From assembly GCF_021246465.1 (NCBI RefSeq), contig NZ_JAHRHK010000012.1, positions 41,508 to 105,507 of the forward strand: DNA of 64,000 nt. Reading direction: 5' to 3'. The stretch is from Nocardioides sp. R-C-SC26. Its GTDB lineage: Bacteria > Actinomycetota > Actinomycetes > Propionibacteriales > Nocardioidaceae. The position numbers and the translations under genes are program-made. Under the pieces are notes generated by a model. That model did not search any database. It was given only the letters and a program-made list of their open reading frames with translations, and was not told the DNA's origin. Of the stretch, positions 17,273 through 26,619 are shown in pieces; positions within the stretch are counted from its first letter, which is position 1; each line of letters starts with the position of its first letter.

Positions 17273-18244
17273 ATGACCGCCGCCCTGATGACCTCCGGAC
17301 CCGTCGTGGCGGGCGCCCGGGCCGTCGACGGAGCCGACGCCGCGGCGTCGGAGTGGCGTCTGGGCGGGGGAGATGCGATCACCCCCGAGCTGACCGCGAT
17401 GCGGCTGCTCGGGGGTGGGTCGGCCTACGAGGCCTACCTCGCGTTCGACGACGTCACCGCGCTGCCGGTCGTCGTCAAGATCGTGCGCCCCGACCAGGTA
17501 TCCGACGTCGAGACGCTCTACGGACTCGAGCGCGAGGCGATGGCCCTGACGGTCGCCAACCACCCGGTCGTGGTGCGTCACCTGCGCCACGACCTGGACG
17601 GCGAGCGCCCGCACCTGGTGCTGGAGTGCGTGGACGGCCCTCGCCTGTCGAGCCTGGTCCGCCGCCACGGACGCCTCGCGCCCCAGCAGTACCTGGCGTT
17701 GGGGATCGACGTCGCTGCGGCGCTGCACTTCTTCCGGCAGGTCGACGTGTGCCACCTCGACATCAAGCCGAGCAACATCATCATGGGCGCGCCCGCGCGG
17801 CTGATCGACCTCTCCGTGGCACGCAACAGCGCGAACGCCGCGGACCTGCGGTCGCCGATCGGCACCGATGCCTACATGGCGCCCGAGCAGGCCGTCGCAG
17901 GCACCTCGACGTCGACCGTTGGGGCTGTCGGCGCGTCAGCCGGCGTGCCGGGCTTCGCCAGCGACGTCTGGGGTCTCGGCGCGACGCTGTTCCACGCCGT
18001 CGCGGGCTATCGGCCCTTCGACGACGGCGACCGCGATGCCACGCACCTGGAAGACCGGTTCCCGCAGGTGCTCGACGAGCCGCGCGCCCTGCCCGACGAC
18101 GTCCCGGCGCCGGTCGTGGACGTCGTCCGCGCGATGCTCGCGCCTCGGCCCGAGGAGCGCCCCGAGCCACGCGAGGTGGCTGCCGCGCTGGAGCCGGTGC
18201 TGGCGGCGCAGCCGCGTGCGAAGCTCAGCTTCAAGGCGCGCTGA
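17273..18244 (+). CDS. soluble Ser/Thr protein kinase with DLS in place of DFG
   Basis: A 323-residue Hanks-type kinase with no transmembrane or PASTA region. Seen in order: Gly loop LLGGGSAYEAYLA, Lys69 in VVVKIV, catalytic HLDIKPSN (Asp163, Asn168), the Mg-binding Asp179 in LIDLSVAR where DFG has become DLS, GTDAYMAPEQ and SDVWGLGATL. All key catalytic residues are kept, so it is probably active. ATG 17273 lies 1 bp after the acidic-protein stop; translational coupling is likely. The C-terminus ends convergently 5 bp from the response regulator gene. A role in the same signalling circuit is inferred from this arrangement. Confidence 0.88.
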   Translation: MTAALMTSGPVVAGARAVDGADAAASEWRLGGGDAITPELTAMRLLGGGSAYEAYLAFDDVTALPVVVKIVRPDQVSDVETLYGLEREAMALTVANHPVVVRHLRHDLDGERPHLVLECVDGPRLSSLVRRHGRLAPQQYLALGIDVAAALHFFRQVDVCHLDIKPSNIIMGAPARLIDLSVARNSANAADLRSPIGTDAYMAPEQAVAGTSTSTVGAVGASAGVPGFASDVWGLGATLFHAVAGYRPFDDGDRDATHLEDRFPQVLDEPRALPDDVPAPVVDVVRAMLAPRPEERPEPREVAAALEPVLAAQPRAKLSFKAR

Positions 18245-18249
18245 GCCCG

Positions 18250-18924
18250 TCAGCTGTTGAACCGGTATCCCATGCCGCGCACGGTGCTGATGGAGTGTGC
18301 CCCGAACTTCTTGCGCAGGTATCCGACGTAGACGTCGACCACGTTCGAACCGGGATCGAAGTCGAGGCCCCAGACGTGGTCGAGGAGCTGCTCGCGGGAG
18401 AGCACGTGCCCCGCGTTGAGCATGAAGGTCTCGGCCAGGGTGAACTCGCGGGCGGACAGATCGACGTCGCTGCCCTCGACGCGAGCGCGCCGAGTGCGGA
18501 GGTCGAGGCTGACGCCGCCGGCCAGCAGCACGTCCGAGCGTGGCTCGGAGCCTGCTCCCGTGCCCTGCTGCCGGAGTCGGAGCCGGACGCGCGCCAGCAG
18601 CTCGGCGAAGCGGAAGGGCTTGGGCATGTAGTCGTCGGCGCCGCCCTCGAGCGCGGAGACGGTGTCGCCGACCGAGTCGCGCGCGGTCAGCACGATCACG
18701 GGCACCGTCGAACCCTGGGCACGCAGGTTCTCCAGAACCTCGAACCCGTCCATGATCGGCAGGCCGATGTCGAGCACCACCAGGTCGTGCTCGCCGCTCA
18801 GCGCCTCGTCCAGGCCGCTGTGGCCATCGGTCGCGATCGTGGCGACGTGCCCCTCGGCGCGCAGGCCCTTGGCGACGAAGGAGGCGATGCGCTCCTCGTC
18901 CTCGACGATCAGGATGCGGGCCAC
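18250..18924 (-). CDS. OmpR-family response regulator
   Basis: A 224-residue DNA-binding regulator. The receiver domain shows the acidic pair in VEDEER, phospho-acceptor Asp52 in LVVLDIGLP, Thr80 in VLTARD and Lys102 in MPKPF. The winged helix of the C-terminus includes LSAREFTLAETF, NVVDVYVGYLRKKFG and the final STVRGMGYRF. Its start lies inside the end of the histidine kinase gene (16-bp overlap). It probably controls both TGAGAG-N2-CTCTCA promoters, including its own operon's; this is inference. Confidence 0.95.
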   Translation of the reverse strand: MARILIVEDEERIASFVAKGLRAEGHVATIATDGHSGLDEALSGEHDLVVLDIGLPIMDGFEVLENLRAQGSTVPVIVLTARDSVGDTVSALEGGADDYMPKPFRFAELLARVRLRLRQQGTGAGSEPRSDVLLAGGVSLDLRTRRARVEGSDVDLSAREFTLAETFMLNAGHVLSREQLLDHVWGLDFDPGSNVVDVYVGYLRKKFGAHSISTVRGMGYRFNS

Positions 18925-20375
18925 GGGTTCTCCTGGGGGTCACGGTCGTGAGGGTGCTCGGCGCGGCCGGGCTCGGGCGCCAGGGCTCCGGCGGTGAACG
19001 GGACGGCGATCACGAAGCGCGCGCCGTCACGGTAATCGGCGTCGAGCCAGACCTGCCCGCCGTGGGCCCGCGCGATGGCGGTGACGATCGAGAGACCGAG
19101 CCCGAAGCCCTCGGTGCCCTGCTCGCGGCGTGCGCGGCCGAAGCGCTCGAAGATGCGCGCACGATCGGCCTCGGGGACGCCCGAACCGGTGTCGCGCACC
19201 CACCACAGGGCCCCGTGGGCGTCGACGGCCGAGCCGAAGGCGATCGTGTCGCTCTCGCTGGTGTGCTTGAGGGCGTTGTGGGCCAACTGCAGGAGTGCCT
19301 GGGTGACGCGCTGCTCGTCGGCCACCACGCGGGCGATGCCGGGCGGGCGTTCGTCGACGATCCAGGTCCGGTCGCCGAGCCCCGTCGCCTTCGCCAGCAC
19401 GGTCTCGGTCAGGTCGCCGACGTCGACCGACGCCGGGTGGAGGAAGTCGGGCCTCTCGGAGGCGGCGAGCAGGATGAGGTCGCCGACCAGTCGCGACATC
19501 CGGTCGACCTCGTCGAGCAGCAGCTCGCGGGTCTCCTCGACGTCGACCGGTGCGTGGGCGTCGAGCAGCTCCAGGTGTCCTTGCATGATCGTCAGGGGAG
19601 TCCGGAGCTCGTGGCCGGCGTCGTCGAGGAGGCGTCGCTGGCCGACGAAGGCCGTCTCGAGGCGTTCGAGCATGTGGTTGACCGTGTGGGTCAGCGCGGT
19701 GATGTCGTCGTTGCCCTGGACGGGCAGCCGGCGCGAGAGGTCGGTCTCGGAGATCTCCTCGGCGGTGCGCCGGAGCACCCGCAGCGGGGCGAGCAGGCGT
19801 CCGGCCTGGCTGAAGGCAAGGCCGGCCAGCATCAGCAGCGAGAGCGCGGCCACGATCGCGTAGGTGCGCATGGTGTCGAGCAGGTCGGCGTGGTCGTCGT
19901 CGAGCAGCTGGACGGCGAGCATCGCGCCCGAGACGACGGCGCCGGTCTCGTCAGGCTGACTGATCGGTTGGCTGGCCACGACGACCTCGCCCAACGGTGT
20001 CGTCAGTCGCGCCGTCCCGCCGGACTCGACCAGCGGGGTCACCTCCTCGCGAAAGGCGGGGTCGGTGGTGAGCTCGTCGGCGGCGGGGAACTGAAGTGCG
20101 GGCCCGTCGCCGATCCAGGCGATGAGGATCTCGTCGTCGTCGGGCACGTTGCGCTCCATGACGGTGCGCATCGTCGCTCGGAGCGTCGCCCCGCGGTTGC
20201 GGGTGTCGGCGACACCCTTGTCGAACTCGTCGAGCTCCTGCTGGGCCTCGGCGATGGCCTGGTCGTCGAGACGGCGCTGTTCCACGAGGTAGACGAAGAG
20301 CCCCGCGACGATGAGTCCCAAGGCAGCCAACAAGGTCACCCCGGCGGTCAGGCGTACGCGGACGGGTGTGCCCAT
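18909..20375 (-). CDS. membrane sensor histidine kinase
   Basis: A 488-residue sensor. One membrane helix (about residues 9-30) is followed by an extracytoplasmic domain of roughly 140 residues rich in acidic residues, a second helix (about 172-190), a HAMP segment, the H-box with His255 in DDAGHELRTPL, and the ATPase motifs in HNALKHT, DTGSGV and GFGLGLSIV. ATG 20375 (MGTPVRVR) places the first helix correctly; a GTG 33 bp upstream is possible. It is encoded between a small acidic protein and the response regulator. The sensed signal is unknown; cell-envelope stress or cations are possible. Confidence 0.93.
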   Translation of the reverse strand: MGTPVRVRLTAGVTLLAALGLIVAGLFVYLVEQRRLDDQAIAEAQQELDEFDKGVADTRNRGATLRATMRTVMERNVPDDDEILIAWIGDGPALQFPAADELTTDPAFREEVTPLVESGGTARLTTPLGEVVVASQPISQPDETGAVVSGAMLAVQLLDDDHADLLDTMRTYAIVAALSLLMLAGLAFSQAGRLLAPLRVLRRTAEEISETDLSRRLPVQGNDDITALTHTVNHMLERLETAFVGQRRLLDDAGHELRTPLTIMQGHLELLDAHAPVDVEETRELLLDEVDRMSRLVGDLILLAASERPDFLHPASVDVGDLTETVLAKATGLGDRTWIVDERPPGIARVVADEQRVTQALLQLAHNALKHTSESDTIAFGSAVDAHGALWWVRDTGSGVPEADRARIFERFGRARREQGTEGFGLGLSIVTAIARAHGGQVWLDADYRDGARFVIAVPFTAGALAPEPGRAEHPHDRDPQENPWPAS

Positions 20376-20443
20376 CCGACGTCGGACGGGTGGAGCGTGC
20401 ACGACCACGTCGCCGTCCTCGGTGCGGGCCGCGGGGTGGGCGG

Positions 20444-20857
20444 TCAGTCGTCGTCCTCGTCGTCGCGCCCGCGCCGGTCGTCGTCGCCGTCACGACGATC
20501 CTCGCGCTTCTCGCGGGCGTCCTCACCGCGCTCCTCGCGGGCTTCCTCACGACGCTCCTCGCGCTCCTCGCGGGCATCTTCGCGCGCGTCCTCACGATCG
20601 TCGTCGTCGCCGACCACGCCAGGGGTGGGAGGGACCAGTTCGACGTCGTCGTCGCCGTCCTCGTCGTCGTCGAGGGGGCGAGCCGGAACCGTGCGGGAGG
20701 GAGACGGCGTGCGGTCGATCGACGGGCCGGGCGAGATCACGATCGGCTCCCGACGGGGAGGCTCGTCGGCCGCGGTGGTGAGGATCGATCCGGCGGCGAA
20801 GCCGGCCACCGGCAGCACCAGCGCGCCGACCATGAGGGTCTGCCAGCGGAGGTTCAT
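20444..20857 (-). CDS. small exported or membrane-anchored acidic/charged repeat protein
   Basis: A 137-residue protein of unknown function. A hydrophobic N-terminal stretch (LMVGALVLPVAGFAAGSIL) acts as signal or anchor. The rest is charged: DDDEDGDDD near the middle, then a run of EDAR and EERR units and a DDD-rich tail, likely an extended helix or disordered. ATG 20857 is taken; a GTG 9 bp upstream is also open. It is first in the operon with the histidine kinase and response regulator and is the counterpart of the acidic protein at 16810. It could be a ligand or a buffer for the sensor; this is inference. Confidence 0.7.
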   Translation of the reverse strand: MNLRWQTLMVGALVLPVAGFAAGSILTTAADEPPRREPIVISPGPSIDRTPSPSRTVPARPLDDDEDGDDDVELVPPTPGVVGDDDDREDAREDAREEREERREEAREERGEDAREKREDRRDGDDDRRGRDDEDDD

Positions 20858-20902
20858 GAGGTCCACGATCCTGCACCAGCGTGGGGTGGGTGTGAAGTCG
20901 GG

Positions 20903-20918
20903 ATGAGAGCTCTCTCAT
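20903..20918 (-). promoter_or_regulatory. TGAGAG-N2-CTCTCA operator upstream of the acidic protein/histidine kinase operon
   Basis: ATGAGAG-CT-CTCTCAT, a perfect 7-bp inverted repeat, about 46 bp upstream of the start at 20857. Its 6-bp core is identical to the site at 16707-16720; only the 2-bp spacer differs. It also lies about 140 bp upstream of the divergent acyl-CoA ligase, which may or may not be affected. Confidence 0.6.
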
Positions 20919-21057
20919 GCTCACGCCAGCCCCTCGGGCGACTGTTCGGCGCAGATTCGCGACCGTTCGGCGCTGTCGCCGATCCGGCATCCGCCCGGGT
21001 CGGCGGACGGTCCTACAGTGGCGGCCATCACAGGTCGCGTCGCAGGAGGCAGTCTCG

Positions 21058-22611
<1,554 letters not shown>

Positions 22612-22643
22612 GCCGGGGCCGGAGCGCTCGCTACGGTGGCGTC

Positions 22644-23789
22644 GTGGCCCAGGTTCCTGCACTCGACGACGTCGTCCGCCTGCTGCATCAGTGGTACCCG
22701 CCGCACACCGCGGAATCCTGGGACGCCGTGGGGCTGGTGTGGGGGGAGCTGGATCAGCGCGTCGGGAAGATCCTCTTCGCCGTCGACCCGACGCCGGAGG
22801 TCGCGCAGGAGGCCGCGGAGTGGGGCGCGGATCTGCTGGTGGTGCACCACCCCCTCTTCCTCAAGCCGGTGCACGGAGTCGCGGCCACCACCCCCAAGGG
22901 CCGCACCCTCACCACGCTGATCAAGGCGGGCTGCGCGCTGCTCACCGCGCACACGAACGCCGATCAGGCGCTCGGCGGGGTCAGCGAGGCGCTGGCGACG
23001 GCGCTGGGCCTGGGCGAGCAGCAGCCGATCACGCCCGCCCCCGGTGACCCGGTCGACAAGCTCACCGTCTACGTGCCGACCGACGCCGCCGCGATCGTCC
23101 GCGCTGCCATCGCCGAGGCGGGGGCGGGACAGATCGGCAACTACGACTTCGCCTCGTTCTCCTCCGACGGCACGGGCCGGTTCCGCCCGCTCGACGGGGC
23201 CGAGCCGATGATCGGCACGGTCGGAGCGATCGAGGAGGTCGCCGAGGTGCGCATCGAGGCGGTGCTGCCCCGCGGCAGGCGCGCCGCGGTCGTGCGGGCG
23301 ATGCGTGCGGCGCACCCCTACGAGGAGCCCGCCTACGACGTCGTCGAGGTCGCCGACTCCGAGATCGGGGCGACGGGGACCGGTCGGATCGGCACCATCG
23401 CCCGGATGCCGCTGGGCGAGTTCGCCCAGATCGTGGCCGACGCCCTGCCGCCGACGGCGCAGGGGGTGCGTGTGGCGGGAGATCCCGCGCGCAGTGTGCG
23501 CCGGATCGCGGTGTGCGGCGGCGCGGGCGACTTCCTGCTCGACACGATCCTGCGCACCGACGCCGACGTGTACGTCACCAGCGACCTGCGCCACCATCCC
23601 GCCGCTGAGTTCCTCGAGCGTGCGGCAGGGGGCGAGGACGGCGGACCAGCTCTGATCGACGTCGCCCACTACGCCGCCGAGTCGACCTGGCTGCCGGTCG
23701 TCGAGGCTCGGCTGCGCGAGGTCCTGGGCGAGGGCGTGGAGACCCGCGTGAGCGAGATCAACACCGACCCGTGGACAATGCGCCTGTGA
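22644..23789 (+). CDS. NIF3-like dinuclear metal-center protein
   Basis: A conserved 381-residue protein of the NIF3/YqfO family, a hexameric fold with two metal ions; its reaction is unsettled. Metal-ligand segments are visible: VVHHPLFLKP, TAHTNAD near the N-terminus, then SDLRHHPAAEF and IDVAHYAAES near the C-terminus. The middle part (about residues 130-240), containing AAHPYEEPAYDV, is the PII-like insertion of the long form. GTG 22644 is chosen because upstream frame sequence belongs to the ligase gene. It overlaps the next gene by GTGA. Confidence 0.92.
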   Translation: MAQVPALDDVVRLLHQWYPPHTAESWDAVGLVWGELDQRVGKILFAVDPTPEVAQEAAEWGADLLVVHHPLFLKPVHGVAATTPKGRTLTTLIKAGCALLTAHTNADQALGGVSEALATALGLGEQQPITPAPGDPVDKLTVYVPTDAAAIVRAAIAEAGAGQIGNYDFASFSSDGTGRFRPLDGAEPMIGTVGAIEEVAEVRIEAVLPRGRRAAVVRAMRAAHPYEEPAYDVVEVADSEIGATGTGRIGTIARMPLGEFAQIVADALPPTAQGVRVAGDPARSVRRIAVCGGAGDFLLDTILRTDADVYVTSDLRHHPAAEFLERAAGGEDGGPALIDVAHYAAESTWLPVVEARLREVLGEGVETRVSEINTDPWTMRL

Positions 23790-24529
23790 AGGCCGACGCG
23801 TCCGCCCAGCTCCGACTGCTCGATCTCCAGGCGATCGACGCCCGGGTCGACCAACTGCGCCACCAGCGCTCCCACCTGCCCGAGCTCGCCGAGATCGCCA
23901 CGCTCGCCGCCTCCCGTGGCGAGGTCGAGGGGCAGCGCATCGACCACCAGATCGTCGTCGACGACCTCACGGTCGCCCAGGCCAAGGCCGACGCCGACGT
24001 CGAGCAGGTCAAGGCCCGTCGGTCCCGCGATCGTGAGCGCATCGACATGGGAATGGTCACCAGCCCCAAGGACCTCGAACACCTCCAGCACGAGCTCACC
24101 TCGCTCGAGCGACGGATCTCCGTGCTCGAGGACGAGGAGCTCGAGGTGATGGAGCAGCTGGAGAGCGCCCAGGCCGCCGTCGCGGAGCTGGAGCAGAAGC
24201 TCGCGGCCCACGACGAGCGGATCGCCGAACTGTCCTCTGTCCGCGATCAGCGGTTCGCCGAGATCGACCGCGAGCTGGAGTCGGCCATCGCCGACCGGGC
24301 GCCGGCCGTGGCAGACATCCCCGAGGCGCTGCTCGCGCTCTACGAGAGGCTGCGCGCGAGCAAGGGTGGCGTCGGTGCCGCCGAACTTCGCGCCCGTCAG
24401 TGCGGTGGATGCCGCCTCACCCTGGACAACGCCGAGCTGGCCTCGATCCGCGGACGCGCCGCGGATGACGTCGTGCGGTGCGAGGAGTGCACGCGGATCC
24501 TGGTGCGCACCGCCGAGAGCGGACTGTGA
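23786..24529 (+). CDS. zinc-ribbon coiled-coil protein (CT398/DUF164 type)
   Basis: A 247-residue cytosolic protein. A long helical hairpin (about residues 10-180, heptad-like Leu/Glu/Arg pattern such as LEQVKARRSRDRERID-like segments) is followed by a four-Cys zinc ribbon: CGGC and CEEC. The family is conserved in actinobacteria between NIF3-like and RNase H genes; its role is unclear, with nucleic-acid binding suspected. The GTG at 23786 overlaps the NIF3 stop; a GTG 15 bp upstream is also possible. It overlaps the RNase H gene by GTGA. Confidence 0.9.
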   Translation: MKADASAQLRLLDLQAIDARVDQLRHQRSHLPELAEIATLAASRGEVEGQRIDHQIVVDDLTVAQAKADADVEQVKARRSRDRERIDMGMVTSPKDLEHLQHELTSLERRISVLEDEELEVMEQLESAQAAVAELEQKLAAHDERIAELSSVRDQRFAEIDRELESAIADRAPAVADIPEALLALYERLRASKGGVGAAELRARQCGGCRLTLDNAELASIRGRAADDVVRCEECTRILVRTAESGL

Positions 24530-25794
24530 GCGAACCGACCAGCGATCCGGTCGCCGGCCCGACCGGTGGGCCGGTCATCGACGCCGTCGTCATCGAGGCC
24601 GACGGCGGCTCCCGCGGCAATCCGGGGCCGGCGGGGTACGGCGCTGTCCTCAAGGACGCGGCGACCGGTGCCGTGCTCGCCGAGGAGGGCACGACCATCG
24701 GCCGGGCGACCAACAACGTGGCCGAGTACTCCGGCCTGATCGCCGGGCTGCGCCTGGCTGCGGAGTTCGCGCCCGAGGCCGACATCGAGGTCCGGATGGA
24801 CTCCAAGCTCGTGGTCGAGCAGATGTCGGGCCGCTGGAAGATCAAGCACCCCGACATGCGGCCGTTGGCCGCCGAGGCCCACCGGCTGGCGCCCTTCGGC
24901 ACCGTCTACACCTGGATCCCGCGGGCCCAGAACAGTCACGCCGACCGGCTGGCCAACGAGGCACTCGACGGCAAGCGCTCCGGCGTCTCGGTGCCGGCCT
25001 CGACCCAGGGTGCCCTGCTCGGCGTCGAGCCCGAGCCGGCCGACTCCCTGATCGAGGAGATCCAGGAGCCGGCCACCCCCGCCTCGAGCGTGCAGCAGCA
25101 GACGCGCGGGTGGTCGGGCGCGGGGGCGACCACCACGCTGGTCGTGGTGCGCCACGGCGTCACCGTGCACACCTCGGCCAAGCGGTTCTCCGGGGGGCTC
25201 GGCGGCGACAACCCCCCGCTCAGCGACGAAGGACGGGACCAGATCCGCGCGGTCGGTTCCTGGCTGGCGCCGCTCGCCGACTCCATCGACGTCGTCGTGG
25301 CCTCGCCGGTGCGCCGCACGCGCGAGTCCGCCGACCTCATCGCGGAGGCGCTCGGCGTCGAGGTGGTCGAGGAGCCCGGCTTCGCCGAGATGGAGTTCGG
25401 TCACTGGGACGGTCTGACCTTCGGCGAGGTCGCCGAGCAGCACGGGGAGGAGCTCACCGCCTGGCTCGGCTCGTTGGACGCCGCGCCGTCGGGCGGGGAG
25501 TCGTTCCGTCAGGTGCAGGAGCGGGTGATGGCCGGCCTCGAGCGACTCCTCGCCACCCACGCCGGACGCACCGTCGTCGTGGTCAGCCATGTGACGCCGA
25601 TCAAGACGCTCGTGGCCGACGCCGTCACCGCACCGCTGGACGCGGTGTTCCGGATGGAGCTGCAGCCGGCCTCGGTCACGGTCCTGTCCTACTTCGAGTC
25701 CTCGCCGACGGGCAGGCCGGGGCCGCGTGCCTCGATGCGTCTCTTCAACGCGCTGCCGCCCTCACGGGATCCGTTCGCCGGCGGACTCTCGTAG
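24526..25794 (+). CDS. bifunctional RNase HI / alpha-ribazole phosphatase
   Basis: A two-domain protein of 422 residues. The N-terminal RNase HI domain (about 18-155) has its acidic residues in EADGGSRGNPGPAGYG, AEYSGLIAGL, RMDSKLVVEQ and NSHADRLANEA, so it should cleave RNA in RNA-DNA hybrids. After an Ala/Pro/Gln linker, a histidine phosphatase domain (from about 200) shows VVRHGVT, ASPVRRTRESAD, EMEFGHWDG and VVSHVTPIK. The known M. tuberculosis homologue Rv2228c combines both activities; the phosphatase removes the 5'-phosphate of alpha-ribazole in cobalamin assembly. It therefore complements the cobalamin locus 16 kb away. Confidence 0.94.
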   Translation: MSEPTSDPVAGPTGGPVIDAVVIEADGGSRGNPGPAGYGAVLKDAATGAVLAEEGTTIGRATNNVAEYSGLIAGLRLAAEFAPEADIEVRMDSKLVVEQMSGRWKIKHPDMRPLAAEAHRLAPFGTVYTWIPRAQNSHADRLANEALDGKRSGVSVPASTQGALLGVEPEPADSLIEEIQEPATPASSVQQQTRGWSGAGATTTLVVVRHGVTVHTSAKRFSGGLGGDNPPLSDEGRDQIRAVGSWLAPLADSIDVVVASPVRRTRESADLIAEALGVEVVEEPGFAEMEFGHWDGLTFGEVAEQHGEELTAWLGSLDAAPSGGESFRQVQERVMAGLERLLATHAGRTVVVVSHVTPIKTLVADAVTAPLDAVFRMELQPASVTVLSYFESSPTGRPGPRASMRLFNALPPSRDPFAGGLS

Positions 25795-25817
25795 CAACCA
25801 CCGTCCCAGCAGGAGGC

Positions 25818-26600
25818 TCACCCCACGTGGGTGACGACGACGTCGAGCTGGGTGCCCTTGGCGGTCGGTGCGCCGACCTCGACGTGCCAGCCGAGCTCGA
25901 TCAGCGCGGCGGCCAGTGCGGCCGGAGTGCGCGGCGTGCGGCCGTCCTCCACCAACGCCCGCACGATGCGGCCCTTGGTGGCTTTGTTGAAGTGGCTGAC
26001 CACCGACCGCTTGCCGTTCGCCTCGTGCAGCACCCGCACGGTCGCCACCCGGGACGCCATCTCCGACGGCGGGCGCCAGAACGCCGCATACATCGTGGAG
26101 CGCAGGTCGATCAGCAACCCCGAGCCGACGGCGTCCGTCACGGCCGGGCCGAGGTGCGCGCGCCAGTGCGCGGCCACCGGGCCGAGGCTGGGGAGTACCG
26201 CGTCGCCGGAGAGCCGGTAGCTCGGGATCCGGTCGCCCGGGCGCACCATCCCGAACAGCGACGAGGTGACAGCGACCCGCGCGGTCGCGCGACGCCGTGC
26301 GGCCGCATCGAGCGTGGCCAGGCCGAGGGCATCGAAGAGGACGCCGGTGTAGACGGCGTCGGCGCGGGCGGTCGCGCTGGTACGCAGGGCCGCATTGAGT
26401 GCCGTCAGCTCGGGTTGGGTGGCAGGGATGCCCAGGGTGGCGGTCGCTGTTGCGGGGTCGTCGGCGCAGAGGGCGACGAGCGCGTCGAGCACAGCCGCCC
26501 GCGCCGACGTCAGGATGGGAGAGCCGAGGGCTTCGAGCTCGAGAGGCTTGCCACGGATGGGTCGGGCCTTGCCCTCGCTCGGCGGCAGCAGGATGAGCAC
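25818..26600 (-). CDS. yaaA: YaaA family peroxide-stress protein
   Basis: A 260-residue cytosolic protein of the UPF0246/YaaA family, which in E. coli limits iron-mediated oxidative damage during H2O2 stress; the mechanism is not settled. The hallmark N-terminus MLILLPPSEGKA is present, followed by YTGVLFDALGL, SSLFGMVRPGDRIPSYRLS and VVSHFNKATKGRIVRAL near the end. Length is normal. It is transcribed towards the RNase H/phosphatase gene (23-bp gap) and away from the RNB gene, whose start is 19 bp from its own. Confidence 0.93.
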   Translation of the reverse strand: MLILLPPSEGKARPIRGKPLELEALGSPILTSARAAVLDALVALCADDPATATATLGIPATQPELTALNAALRTSATARADAVYTGVLFDALGLATLDAAARRRATARVAVTSSLFGMVRPGDRIPSYRLSGDAVLPSLGPVAAHWRAHLGPAVTDAVGSGLLIDLRSTMYAAFWRPPSEMASRVATVRVLHEANGKRSVVSHFNKATKGRIVRALVEDGRTPRTPAALAAALIELGWHVEVGAPTAKGTQLDVVVTHVG

Positions 26601-26619
26601 GGGTCGTTACGTTAGGGCC

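Noticed and set aside
20446-20650. Repetitive DNA that could look like a CRISPR or tandem-repeat array
   Set aside because: The periodicity comes from codons of a charged EDAR/EERR repeat protein; units are imperfect, without unique spacers of regular length.
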